Part shown: in pieces, positions 15,609 to 24,540 of the stretch
Numbering within the stretch: the stretch's first letter is position 1
Layout of the letters: each line of letters starts with the position of its first letter
Assembly: GCA_021151825.1 (NCBI GenBank)
Contig: JAGKWQ010000018.1
Span: forward strand, 1-64,000
Direction of reading: 5' to 3'
Source of the DNA: Cellvibrionaceae bacterium
GTDB lineage: Bacteria > Pseudomonadota > Gammaproteobacteria > Pseudomonadales > Cellvibrionaceae
Length of the DNA stretch: 64,000 nt
Program-made: the position numbers and the translations under genes
Notes under the pieces: generated by a model
Database searches by the model: none
Seen by the model: only the letters and a program-made list of their open reading frames with translations
What the model was told of the DNA's origin: nothing

Positions 15609-17630
15609 ATGAAAATCCTCACTACCGGCAAACGCGCCCTGACAGCGCTCGTTTGCACAGCCGCGCTCGGCGTTACCACTGCCAGCGCTCAAACTTTATC
15701 GAGTAATGGAACCGGCACTAACAACGGGTTTTATTACACCTTCTGGAAAGATTCGGGCAATGCGACCATGACCTTGGGTGCAGGCGGTCGCTATACCTCG
15801 CAATGGACTAATAACACGAATAACTGGGTAGGCGGTAAGGGATGGAACCCGGGCAATAGTTCACGCGTTGTCAGTTATTCAGGAAACTATGGTGTCAGCA
15901 ATAGCCAAAACTCTTATTTGGCGTTTTATGGCTGGACCAAAAGCCCATTGATCGAATACTACGTGATTGAAAGCTACGGATCTTACAACCCTGCCAGCTG
16001 TTCCGGCGGTACTGACTACGGTAGCTTCCAGAGTGATGGCGCTACTTACAACGTACGCCGCTGCCAGCGGGTCAACCAACCTTCCATTGAAGGAAACAGC
16101 TCGACCTTTTATCAATATTTCAGCGTGAGAAATCCCAAAAAAGGTTTTGGTAATATTTCTGGCACCATCACCTTTGCTAACCACGCCAGCTTTTGGGCCA
16201 GCAAAGGCCTGGCTCTGGGCAACCATGATTATCAAGTATTGGCGACCGAAGGCTATCAAAGCGCGGGTAGCTCCGATATCACCGTCAGCGAAGGCACGGG
16301 TGGTGGCGGGGGCACAACCAGCAGCACGCCAGTGACTAGTAGCTCCAGCTCCACAGCCAATAATGGTGGTGGCAATACCGGTAGCGGTGTGGTTGTTCGT
16401 GCACGCGGTGTGGCCGGCGGCGAACACATCAACCTGCGCATTGGTGGTAACACAGTTGCCAGCTGGAACCTCACCACCAGCTTCCAAAACCTGTCCTACA
16501 CCGGTACCGCATCAGGCGATATCCAGGTGCAATACGATAATGATGGCGGCAGCCGTGATGTTGTGGTGGATTACCTTCAGGTCAATGGTGAAACTCGCCA
16601 GGCGGAAGACATGGATTACAACACTGGCCTATATGCCAATGGTTCCTGCGGCGGTGGCGGCAATTCCGAGTTGATGCACTGTAACGGTGTGATCGGTTTT
16701 GGCTACACCTACGATTGTTTCAGCGGCAACTGCAGTGGCGGTAACACCGGCGGTGGCGGTACCAGCACCAGTAGCTCCGGCAATACCGGCGGCGGCACCA
16801 ACTGTTCCGGCTATGTGGGCATCACCTTTGATGATGGTCCTAACTCCAATACCACCGCATTGGTTAACCTGCTCAAGCAACATAACCTGACGCCGGTAAC
16901 CTGGTTTAACCAGGGTAACAACGTGGCGACTAACGGTAGTTTGATGGCCCAACAACTGAGTGTGGGTACCGTGCAAAACCACAGCTATACCCACTCGCAC
17001 ATGACTAGCTGGACCCAGGCGCAAGTCGCAGACGAACTGAACCGCACCAACCAGGCGATCCAGAATGCCGGCGCACCCAAGCCTACCTTGTTCCGCCCAC
17101 CTTACGGTGAAGTGAACTCGACTATCCAGCAAGCAGCCACCGCAGCAGGCCTGCGTTTAGTGACTTGGGATGTGGACTCACAGGATTGGAATGGCGCTTC
17201 TGCATCAGCCATCGTCAACGCGGTTAACCAACTGCAAAACGGCCAGGTTATCCTGATGCACGACGGCAGCTACACCAACACCAATGCCGCGATCGCACAA
17301 ATCGCTTCCACCCTGCGCAACAAAGGTTTGTGTCCGGGCAGAATCGATCCATCCACTGGCCGTGCAGTTGCGCCATCGGGTGGTAATGGTGGTGGTACTA
17401 CTGTAAGCAGTAGCAGCCGCAGCAGCACTCCGGTAGTAGTAAGCAGCAGCCGTAGTAGCAGTAGCGTCAGCACTGGTGGCGGTGCTTGCCAATGTAACTG
17501 GTGGGGCACTCGCTACCCGATTTGCACCTCCACCGCGAGTGGTTGGGGTTGGGAGAACAACAAAAGTTGTATCACCACCAGCACCTGTAACAGCCAGGGC
17601 ACTGGCGGCGGCGGTGTAGTGTGTAACTAA
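15609..17630 (+). CDS. GH11 xylanase - CBM60 - CE4 deacetylase - CBM10 multimodular enzyme
   Basis: 673 residues. Signal peptide (MKILTTGKRALTALVCTAALG), GH11 domain with nucleophile Glu in SPLIEYYVIESYG and acid/base Glu in VLATEGYQSAG, a Ser/Gly linker, a CBM60-like module (VVVRARGVAGGEHINLRI...HCNGVIGFG), a second linker, and a CE4 domain (about 398-575) with all family motifs: ITFDDGPN, HSYTHSHM, FRPPYGEVN, WDVDSQDW and LMHDG. A Ser-rich linker then leads to a CBM10 module (CQCNWWGTRYPICTS...GWGWENNKSC). It would cut xylan and remove acetyl groups while bound to cellulose. This is the architecture known for a Cellvibrio Xyn11 enzyme. No HEAT gene follows this copy. Confidence 0.95.
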   Translation: MKILTTGKRALTALVCTAALGVTTASAQTLSSNGTGTNNGFYYTFWKDSGNATMTLGAGGRYTSQWTNNTNNWVGGKGWNPGNSSRVVSYSGNYGVSNSQNSYLAFYGWTKSPLIEYYVIESYGSYNPASCSGGTDYGSFQSDGATYNVRRCQRVNQPSIEGNSSTFYQYFSVRNPKKGFGNISGTITFANHASFWASKGLALGNHDYQVLATEGYQSAGSSDITVSEGTGGGGGTTSSTPVTSSSSSTANNGGGNTGSGVVVRARGVAGGEHINLRIGGNTVASWNLTTSFQNLSYTGTASGDIQVQYDNDGGSRDVVVDYLQVNGETRQAEDMDYNTGLYANGSCGGGGNSELMHCNGVIGFGYTYDCFSGNCSGGNTGGGGTSTSSSGNTGGGTNCSGYVGITFDDGPNSNTTALVNLLKQHNLTPVTWFNQGNNVATNGSLMAQQLSVGTVQNHSYTHSHMTSWTQAQVADELNRTNQAIQNAGAPKPTLFRPPYGEVNSTIQQAATAAGLRLVTWDVDSQDWNGASASAIVNAVNQLQNGQVILMHDGSYTNTNAAIAQIASTLRNKGLCPGRIDPSTGRAVAPSGGNGGGTTVSSSSRSSTPVVVSSSRSSSSVSTGGGACQCNWWGTRYPICTSTASGWGWENNKSCITTSTCNSQGTGGGGVVCN

Positions 17631-17637
17631 TGTCGTA

Positions 17638-17667
17638 AAACACTTTTGTTATGAGACAAAAGTGTTT
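17638..17667 (+). terminator. First of two tandem hairpins after xylanase 3
   Basis: AAACACTTTTGT and ACAAAAGTGTTT form a 12-bp perfect stem with a 6-base loop, 8 bases after the stop. Confidence 0.7.
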
Positions 17668-17670
17668 GCG

Positions 17671-17705
17671 AAAAAAAGGGGGCAGAATTTCTGCCCCCTT
17701 TTTTA
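17671..17705 (+). terminator. Rho-independent terminator, second tandem hairpin
   Basis: AAAAAAAGGGGGCAG and CTGCCCCCTTTTTTT form a perfect stem around AATTT, with a T-run; a strong bidirectional terminator. Confidence 0.9.
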
Positions 17706-17729
17706 TTCTGGTCTTGTCTTACCGAAAAA

Positions 17730-17924
17730 TTATCCCGCGCTATCTTTGCGTACATTAGCGTTATATAACGCATAAAAAATAATGGCTGACGTGGCCAATA
17801 CCGTACTCACAAGCCAACAGTAATAACCTGGCTTTAGATAATAAGTTGAATAATTACAGCTATCAAAACAGCCTACTAACACTTGATCAGCCCACAAAAA
17901 ACTGCCGGCGATCAACCTCATCAA
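17730..17924 (-). CDS. Possible small membrane protein
   Basis: A 64-residue reading frame (TTG/ATG starts adjacent) with one hydrophobic segment, YYCWLVSTVLATSAIIFYALYN, and four Cys in the first half. There is no clear ribosome site and I recognise no family. It is the only candidate gene in the roughly 490-base gap between the xylanase 3 terminators and the TauE gene; it may be chance. Confidence 0.25.
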   Translation of the reverse strand: MMRLIAGSFLWADQVLVGCFDSCNYSTYYLKPGYYCWLVSTVLATSAIIFYALYNANVRKDSAG

Positions 17925-18122
17925 TCCATCTCATAAGTCAGGCACCCGGAGATAAATTTTCAGAAAACAGTTCTTAGCCAATGGTTCGTTATTATTATTG
18001 TTTGGCAAAACGAATCGATCTTGAGGCTAACAGATCAATTGATGATCTTAAAGGAATTATCCCTGTTTAGTGGTGAATTGTTTATTATGCTCCCGATTTT
18101 TTACTCGTTTGGATGATTGGCA

Positions 18123-18893
18123 ATGAGCGATTTAACCCTCACACAACTGGTGCTGGTATTTGCGATTTTTGTGTGGAGCGGGTTTGTGCGTACCGGTTTG
18201 GGTTTTGGGGGTGCGATGATGTCGCTGCCTTTATTGCTGCTGGTAGATAATCGCCCGCTGGTGTATTTGCCAATAGTCGCTGTGCACTTATTAGTGTTTT
18301 CGACATTGACTGTGTGGCAAAACAATCGCAAATGTAATCCCGCTGAAGTAAAACCTTCAACGGTGGATTGGGCATATATTAAAAAATCCATGAAGATTAT
18401 GATCATTCCGAAATTAATCGGAGTGGCTGGTTTATTAACCATTCCGGCGCACATCATGAGCGCGATTATTTTTGTCATTATTTCGGTATATTCAATCACG
18501 TATATTTTGAACAAACCCTTTAAGAGTTCTCATCCAGTCACGGATGGAATTTTTTTATCGCTGGGTGCTTATATCAGTGGAACTTCTTTGATCGGTGCAC
18601 CACTGATAATGACGGTGTACATGGTCCATGTCGCGCGTGAAAAATTGCGCGATACCTTATTTGTACTCTGGTTTATTTTAGTCAGTATAAAAATGGTGGC
18701 CTTCCTTATTGCCGGTGTAGATTTGCAATTGCAGGCCCATCTCTGGCTGTTGCCTGCCACCGCAATTGGTCATTATTTCGGGTTAAAATTTCACGAACGC
18801 CTGATTAAAGCGGATCCGATAGTTTTCTATCGCGTTATTGGCAGTGCGCTGTTATTTGTCAGCGGCTTTGGATTGGTTTCCCTGTATTGGTAG
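18123..18893 (+). CDS. TauE/SafE family membrane permease
   Basis: 256 residues, almost entirely hydrophobic with seven or eight predicted membrane helices. The N-terminal half has RTGLGFGGAMMSLPLLLLV and the second half the pseudo-repeat LSLGAYISGTSLIGAPLIM, the two signatures of the TauE/SafE (formerly DUF81) family of anion exporters for sulfite or organosulfonates. The substrate cannot be told. The ATG at 18123 is chosen over an in-frame TTG two codons upstream. The Lgt-like gene starts 29 bases downstream, so the two probably share a transcript. Confidence 0.85.
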   Translation: MSDLTLTQLVLVFAIFVWSGFVRTGLGFGGAMMSLPLLLLVDNRPLVYLPIVAVHLLVFSTLTVWQNNRKCNPAEVKPSTVDWAYIKKSMKIMIIPKLIGVAGLLTIPAHIMSAIIFVIISVYSITYILNKPFKSSHPVTDGIFLSLGAYISGTSLIGAPLIMTVYMVHVAREKLRDTLFVLWFILVSIKMVAFLIAGVDLQLQAHLWLLPATAIGHYFGLKFHERLIKADPIVFYRVIGSALLFVSGFGLVSLYW

Positions 18894-18922
18894 CACAATA
18901 ATTTTTCAATCTGGATTGCACT

Positions 18923-19792
18923 ATGGCTTATCCCTATATCACCGATGCTATTAATGATTTTCTCGGCACGGATATTCATCTCCCCATCGCAACATTTGGC
19001 GCGCTGGTGGCGATTGCAATTTTTGTCGCCATTCAAATTATGCGTGTTGAAGTACAGCGTCGCGCATTTGTGTTGAATAGCTTGGACCTGCGCGGACAAG
19101 AACCTACAAGCCTGGTGACGGATTTGGGTTTTGTTACTGTTATCGCCGGCATTCTCGGCGCCAAATTATTCGATGCGATCGAACAACCGCAACGTTTGCT
19201 CAGTGAACCCATGGACGTTATTTTTTCCACCGGCGGTTTTTCTATTTATGGCGGTTTGATTCTGGGTTGTTTAGCCGGTGTGATCTTTCTGAAAAGAAAA
19301 GGCATCGCAATATTACCGATGCTGGATGCCGTCGCGCCTGCACTGTCACTGGGTTATGCGATTGGTCGCCTGGGTTGCCAGTTCTCTGGCGATGGCGATT
19401 GGGGCAAAACGGCGGCGATGGAATTAAAACCACAATGGTTACCGGATTGGTTTTGGGCGCAGACTTATCCGAATAACGTTGTGCAAGTTGATATCCCCGC
19501 CCCCGGTGTTTATCCAACACCACTTTATGAAGCGGCAGGTGCGTTATTAATTTTTGCTGTACTCTGGCAATTAAGGCACAAACTTAATGTTACCGGGCAG
19601 CTGTTTTGCGTTTACTTGATTCTTAGCAGCACAGCCCGTTGGTTGGTCGAGACTATTCGCATTAATTATCAGTATGAATTTTTTGGCATATCCCTGAGCC
19701 AGGCGCAAATTATTTCTATCGCACTAATTGTTGCGGGTATAGCAGGTTTATTCGTATTCAATAAAACGAATGTTCCGCGTGGAAACATTTAG
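18923..19792 (+). CDS. Lgt-like membrane protein (diacylglyceryl transferase paralogue)
   Basis: 289 residues with about seven membrane helices, in the size range of prolipoprotein diacylglyceryl transferase. Family landmarks are GGFSIYGGLILGCLAGV, GRLGCQFSGDGDWG and VYPTPLYEA. The Lgt signature normally reads GRxGNFxNxE with a His in SFHGG; here the Asn is Cys, the Glu region is GDGDWG and the His is Tyr. So it is a divergent subfamily member and may not acylate lipoproteins; the housekeeping lgt is expected elsewhere. It overlaps the end of the convergent DapF-like gene by four bases and is probably co-transcribed with the upstream permease. Confidence 0.75.
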   Translation: MAYPYITDAINDFLGTDIHLPIATFGALVAIAIFVAIQIMRVEVQRRAFVLNSLDLRGQEPTSLVTDLGFVTVIAGILGAKLFDAIEQPQRLLSEPMDVIFSTGGFSIYGGLILGCLAGVIFLKRKGIAILPMLDAVAPALSLGYAIGRLGCQFSGDGDWGKTAAMELKPQWLPDWFWAQTYPNNVVQVDIPAPGVYPTPLYEAAGALLIFAVLWQLRHKLNVTGQLFCVYLILSSTARWLVETIRINYQYEFFGISLSQAQIISIALIVAGIAGLFVFNKTNVPRGNI

Positions 19793-20664
19793 CGAATGCG
19801 GCGTGGTTTGTCGTTTTGCCATTCGCGTGATACTGCACCATTGGCAATGCTAGAAACAGAGCCTGCCATGGTGATGCTGTAATCCGGTGCTATGTTGATG
19901 GTGATATCGCCACCGACGAGGTGTACAAGGATATCGGGGCCGCAATAACCAAGTTTATGTGCAACCGCTGCCGCTGCACAACTGCTGCTGCCGGAGGCCA
20001 ACGTATAACCGGCGCCGCGCTCCCAAATTTCTACCTGGATTTCGCGGTTGTTTAATACCTTCACAAATTGCACATTGGTTCTATTGGGAAATTGCGGATG
20101 ATTTTCCAATAGCGGACCAAGTTCCCGCGCCAATGATTCAGTGGGATTATCAGTAAATATCACGCAGTGCGGATTACCTATTGTCGCGGCGGAATAAACC
20201 AATATTTGATCGCCTGCCTCAATGGTTTCCTTTAGCACATCGCGCTCAGCGCCACGTACGGGAATTTTATTGCTATGAAAACTTACCTGGCCCATTTCGA
20301 CGCGCACTTGATTGCCGTTAGCGAATACAAGCGCTTGTACTCGCCCACCCTTGGTATCCAGATAAAAAGGTTTATCAGCAACGCGTTTTTGATCCCACAG
20401 ATAACGACAAAAAATGCGAATACCATTGCCACTTTTTTCCGCTTCACTGCCGTCGGGATTAAAAATTCGCAGGTATGGAACCGCATCAGTATCGGTAGTG
20501 CAATCCAGTAACACACCATCAGACCCAATACCAAAATTCTGGTTACAAATTCGCTGGATTAGATCGTTATTTTCGGCACTGGAAAAGTCACCGGAGTCAG
20601 GGAAATCAGCAGCACGCAATACAATATAACTGTTGCCCAACGCATGATATTTGAAAAATTCCAT
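19789..20664 (-). CDS. DapF-fold protein with both catalytic cysteines replaced by serine
   Basis: 291 residues aligning along its length with diaminopimelate epimerase (MEFFKYHALGNSYIVL, FGIGSDGVLL, FNPDGSEAEKSGNGIRIF, GNPHCVIF, GAGYTLASGSSSCAAAA). In DapF the two active-site bases are the Cys of CGNG and the first Cys of ACGTGACA. Here these read SGNG and ASGSSSCA; I checked both codons (AGT and TCC), so the change is real in this sequence. It is unlikely to be a standard DAP epimerase. It could be an isomerase of another substrate, as in other DapF-fold families (PhzF, PrpF), or a non-catalytic binder. It converges on the Lgt-like gene with a four-base overlap. Confidence 0.8.
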   Translation of the reverse strand: MEFFKYHALGNSYIVLRAADFPDSGDFSSAENNDLIQRICNQNFGIGSDGVLLDCTTDTDAVPYLRIFNPDGSEAEKSGNGIRIFCRYLWDQKRVADKPFYLDTKGGRVQALVFANGNQVRVEMGQVSFHSNKIPVRGAERDVLKETIEAGDQILVYSAATIGNPHCVIFTDNPTESLARELGPLLENHPQFPNRTNVQFVKVLNNREIQVEIWERGAGYTLASGSSSCAAAAVAHKLGYCGPDILVHLVGGDITINIAPDYSITMAGSVSSIANGAVSREWQNDKPRRIR

Positions 20665-20857
20665 GAGAATATCTCGTAAAAAATAAATACTTATTCAGAT
20701 AAGAAAAAGATGTTTTGATCCAGGCATCGGGATAGACAGTTAATGTTTAACGCCAACAGTTTCACTGAACATGCCATTCCTATTCACGGATTTTACTTAA
20801 AATGTTGAAAAGCCGGCTTGGTAATCATGGGCCTATCTTGCTTTTTATAAAAGTGAT

Positions 20858-21170
20858 ATGGAAATCCTCCCGGGTTTATTTCAGGGTCTTTATGATCAAT
20901 ACGACGGCGCAGCTAAAGAAGTTGTGTCCGTCGTCTGGAATACGGATGAAAAAGGGAATTATAGCGCTATGCTGAAAGCGGATATTTAAAGAAGGCGGTA
21001 CCAGCCAATTTTCCTACAACCGGGATGGGGAAAATTTTATCGTCATAGGGTCACCCTTTCAGGCGACCAAGGATGTGTGGATCGGAGCGAAAATGGGTTT
21101 GTTCAGTGTGAATTCGGGTATTAAACCCAGCGCAGGCTATATGGATGTGGACTGGTTGCATGTGGATTAA
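20858..21170 (+). pseudogene. Frameshifted relic of a GH43-type C-terminal beta-sandwich
   Basis: Two adjoining frames read as one protein end. Frame 1 gives MEILPGLFQGLYDQYD...NYSAMLKADI, stopping at 20989. A shift at about 20985 continues FKEGGTSQFSYNRDGENF, then WIGAKMGLFSVNS and YMDVDWLHVD to the stop at 21170. The pattern (F-Y-S-x-DG, WxGAKxGLF, DxDWxxxD) is that of the C-terminal beta-sandwich that follows GH43 catalytic domains. No catalytic domain precedes it. It appears to be the tail of a lost enzyme. The 190 bases between this and the DapF-like gene hold nothing I can name. Confidence 0.6.
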
Positions 21171-21291
21171 CGGGAAGTTTTCAGATTTAACCATTAAATA
21201 GGGTGAAATAAGGCTGCAAACCCTGACCCGGCCCAGCTGTTTGCTATAGTAAGCACTAACCTTATTTCACTTCGCCGGATCAGTCCCCGCT

Positions 21292-24261
21292 ATGCCAGAG
21301 ACAATTCCCTTTTTGCTGCGTCGCCCCAAGGCTCTGGCGCTAGTGGTATTGCTGGTCAGCCTGTGCTTGTCGGCGCTGGTGATTTGGGCATTGGCGCAAA
21401 ACCAGCGCGCTGCCAAGCGCGCAGATATGTTCAATATCGCTACCAATCACGCGTTTTTGATTCGCGATAGCCTGGATCAGGCCCTTACCCTTAATTACTC
21501 TATGGCGGCTATGGTGCGTCTCGGCCAGGGATCGACACGCCGGTTCGATGATGCTGCCCGTGAGCTCCTGCCCTATTTTTCCAGCGTCTCCCATATCAGC
21601 CTCTCACCTAACGGTATTGTCAGCCAGGTCTATCCCCTGGAAGGCAATGAAAAATCGATTGGGTTTAATCCACTTGAGGATGCGCTTCAAAACAAAGAGG
21701 CCATTCGCGCGCGCGATTCCGGCCAACTGACATTGGCGGGACCGGTGACTCTGGTACAGGGCGGCCTGGGTGCGGTGGCGCGCTTGCCTGTATATCTGGA
21801 TGAACCCGAAGGGCGTCGGTTCTGGGGATTTACCAACGTGATTATCCGCATCAACAAATTACTGGAGGCGGCCAACTTCCAGCAGCTGGATACCCGCGAG
21901 ATTGCCTACAAGCTCTGGCGCGATAACCCGGAGACCGGTGTCCGTGAAATTATTGTTGCCAATGCCGTCGAAGAATTGATCGATCCGGTGGAAAAATCCT
22001 TCGAAGTGCCCAACGGCAGCTGGACACTCAGCATCTCGCCGCAAACAGGTTGGCTGAATAATTGGCAAATTATTGGCGAAACGATTCTCGCTTTTCTGGT
22101 GAGCGGCTTGCTCGCTTACCAAAGTTACTTGATGGTGAAATTACAGCGCCGCCGGTTGAGTTTGCAAGATGCGGTCAGCGAGCAAACGCGCGAATTGCTA
22201 AATGCGCGCGCTAATTTGCAAGCGACACTCGATGCGATTCCTGATTTATTATTTGATATTGATTTGCATGGTGTCATCCACAGTTACCACACCAACCAAC
22301 CTGATTTATTGACAGTGCCACCGGAGCGATTTCTGGGTGAAAATTTTCGCCGTTTCCTGCCGTCGGAAGCAATCGATACCGTGCAACAAGCGCTTGATGA
22401 GGCGGAAGCGCGTGGTGTTTCTGCTGGTAAATGCTACTCGGTAGATTTGCCTGGCGGCACAGTGACATTTGAATTATCCGTATCGCGCAAAATAGATCAG
22501 CATTATGAAAGTGCACGCTTTCTGGTGCTCGCGCGCAATATCACCGAGCGCCGTTTGGCCGAGGAAGAACTGCGTGTTGCGGCCACCGCATTTGAGGCGC
22601 GTGAAGGCATGATGATTACTGATCCTGAAGGTAATATTGTGCGCGTGAATAAAGCCTTTAGTGAAATTACCGGCTACAACGCCGATGAAGTGATTGGTAA
22701 AAACCCACGCTTCCTGGCGTCGGGCCGTCACGATAAAAATTTTTATCAGGAGATGTGGCGTGCGATTAGCACAGAAGGAAGCTGGCGCGGCGAAATATGG
22801 AACCGTCGTAGCAGCGGTGAAATTTTTCCTGAATGGCTAACCATCGCAGCGGTAAAAAACGAGCAGGGAAAAACTTCTCATTATGTTTCTACACTCACCG
22901 ATATCAGTGAGTTAAAACAACATGAGGAGCGCATTCATAATCTTGCGTTTTTTGACCCACTCACACATTTACCCAATCGCCGCCTATTGCAGGATCGCCT
23001 GGAGCACGCGATTGCAACCAGCCAGCGCCAGCGTCGCCTGGGGGCATTACTATTTCTCGATCTTGATGATTTTAAAACTCTCAATGATAACCGCGGCCAC
23101 CACATTGGCGACTTGCTATTAATTTCGGTCGCAGAACGTTTGCGCCATTCAGTGCGTGAACAGGATACAGTGGCGCGTTTGGGCGGTGATGAATTTGTAA
23201 TCGTGCTGGAAGGACTGAGTACAGAGCGTAATGAAGCGGCGACGCACGCGCGACAAATTGCAGAAAAAATTCTCACCAACCTCAATAAAGTATATGTACT
23301 GGAATTGCGTGAATATTTTAATACACCCAGTATCGGTATTTGTTTATTTGGCGATGCCTCCGTTCCCATTGATGAACTGCTCAAACAGGCCGACCAGGCG
23401 ATGTACCACGCTAAAGCAGCGGGCCGAAATACCCTGCGGTTTTTTGATCCGGAAATGCAATCCATCGCCGCACAACGCTTTGCCTTGCAACACGAATTGC
23501 GTGAAGCTTTGCAGCAGCAACAGTTCAAATTATTTTATCAGCCGCAAATTAATGCCAACGGTACGGTAATGGGTGCCGAAGCGTTAATTCGCTGGTTCCA
23601 TCCGCAGCGCGGCATAGTATCGCCGTTGGAGTTTATTCCACTTGCAGAAGATTCCGGTTTAATTATTCCGCTCGGTAACTGGATTCTGGAAACTGCCTGC
23701 CAGCAATTAGTGCTGTGGGAACAAGAGTCAACAACCAGGCACTTGAGTATCGCCATTAATGTGAGCGCGCGCCAATTCCAGCAACATAATTTTGTTGAGC
23801 AATTGCTGCAAATTATTACACGCACCGGCGCAAATCCTCATCGGCTCAAACTGGAATTGACTGAATCTATGTTGGTCGATAATCCGGAAGACATCATCAC
23901 TAAAATGGATGCATTGAAGCATCACAAAATTAAATTCTCACTCGATGATTTTGGTACCGGTTATTCATCACTATTTTATTTAAAACGTTTGCCCATCAAC
24001 GAATTAAAAATCGATAAATCATTCGTTAACGATATCCTCACCGATCCTAATGACGCAGCAATCGCGCGCATGATCATTCGCCTCGCGCAAAGCATGGAAT
24101 TGAAAGTAATTGCTGAAGGTGTAGAAACCAAAGAACAGCGCGACTGGCTGGAACAGGAAGGTTGCTTCAAATACCAAGGCTATTATTTCGGTCGCCCAAT
24201 GCCGGTAGAAAATTTTGATAAATATATTACAGATTCAAACAAAGAGTTAACGCCACCGTAA
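21292..24261 (+). CDS. CHASE-PAS-PAS-GGDEF-EAL cyclic-di-GMP signalling protein
   Basis: 989 residues. A membrane helix (ALVVLLVSLCLSALVIWAL), a periplasmic CHASE-type sensor (about 40-260), a second helix (IIGETILAFLVSGLLAYQSYL), a first PAS (about 305-425), a second PAS (about 430-545; GMMITDPEGNIVRVNKAFSEITGY), GGDEF (about 555-720) and EAL (about 735-980). The cyclase motif GGDEF is intact at about residue 631, with an RxxD inhibitory site (REQD) five residues before it. EALIRW and DDFGTGYSS of the phosphodiesterase are also intact. So both making and breaking of c-di-GMP are possible, set by a periplasmic ligand not identifiable here. Monocistronic. Confidence 0.93.
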   Translation: MPETIPFLLRRPKALALVVLLVSLCLSALVIWALAQNQRAAKRADMFNIATNHAFLIRDSLDQALTLNYSMAAMVRLGQGSTRRFDDAARELLPYFSSVSHISLSPNGIVSQVYPLEGNEKSIGFNPLEDALQNKEAIRARDSGQLTLAGPVTLVQGGLGAVARLPVYLDEPEGRRFWGFTNVIIRINKLLEAANFQQLDTREIAYKLWRDNPETGVREIIVANAVEELIDPVEKSFEVPNGSWTLSISPQTGWLNNWQIIGETILAFLVSGLLAYQSYLMVKLQRRRLSLQDAVSEQTRELLNARANLQATLDAIPDLLFDIDLHGVIHSYHTNQPDLLTVPPERFLGENFRRFLPSEAIDTVQQALDEAEARGVSAGKCYSVDLPGGTVTFELSVSRKIDQHYESARFLVLARNITERRLAEEELRVAATAFEAREGMMITDPEGNIVRVNKAFSEITGYNADEVIGKNPRFLASGRHDKNFYQEMWRAISTEGSWRGEIWNRRSSGEIFPEWLTIAAVKNEQGKTSHYVSTLTDISELKQHEERIHNLAFFDPLTHLPNRRLLQDRLEHAIATSQRQRRLGALLFLDLDDFKTLNDNRGHHIGDLLLISVAERLRHSVREQDTVARLGGDEFVIVLEGLSTERNEAATHARQIAEKILTNLNKVYVLELREYFNTPSIGICLFGDASVPIDELLKQADQAMYHAKAAGRNTLRFFDPEMQSIAAQRFALQHELREALQQQQFKLFYQPQINANGTVMGAEALIRWFHPQRGIVSPLEFIPLAEDSGLIIPLGNWILETACQQLVLWEQESTTRHLSIAINVSARQFQQHNFVEQLLQIITRTGANPHRLKLELTESMLVDNPEDIITKMDALKHHKIKFSLDDFGTGYSSLFYLKRLPINELKIDKSFVNDILTDPNDAAIARMIIRLAQSMELKVIAEGVETKEQRDWLEQEGCFKYQGYYFGRPMPVENFDKYITDSNKELTPP

Positions 24262-24540
24262 CCCGTATGGCGCCTTGTGCAATACGGGAATTGGTTGCCA
24301 CGCGGCAATAAAATCCCGTAATCCGTTTCACTTCTTACGGGCTACTTGTTCTCACCCGGGCGTAATTTCTCCCTCTATTTAAAAAACTTCCAAATCAAAC
24401 GCCATACATCAATCCCACCTGCTGGCAAAGATGAAGTATCGCGCCAAAAGGTTGATTTTTGCGCAAAAAATCAATAAAATGCTTAAAATTTTTTTCATAT
24501 AACTATGGGTTATATGGCCAATGGATAAAAGGACCTCTCG
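24262..24540 (+). other. Intergenic region with duplicated upstream motif
   Basis: Contains two imperfect CCCGTA hairpins (24263-24289, 24315-24341) without T-runs. The last 30 bases (TATATGGCCAATGGATAAAAGG) closely match the sequence before the truncated rhodanese-like gene at 43.5 kb, marking the 5' boundary of the duplicated locus. No gene seen. Confidence 0.5.

Noticed and set aside
17403..17475. Repeated AGCAGTAGC units considered as a CRISPR-like or tandem-repeat element
   Set aside because: They encode the polyserine linker before CBM10; no spacers and no repeat structure beyond codon bias.
22935..23528. A 197-codon antisense frame in the GGDEF domain
   Set aside because: Composition (Ser/Arg/Cys rich) is that of an antisense shadow, and the GGDEF domain on the plus strand is complete.
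24263..24341. Paired CCCGTA hairpins considered as REP or riboswitch
   Set aside because: No GTAG motif, no T-run and no similarity to the REP elements near the RAYT; no riboswitch core recognised.
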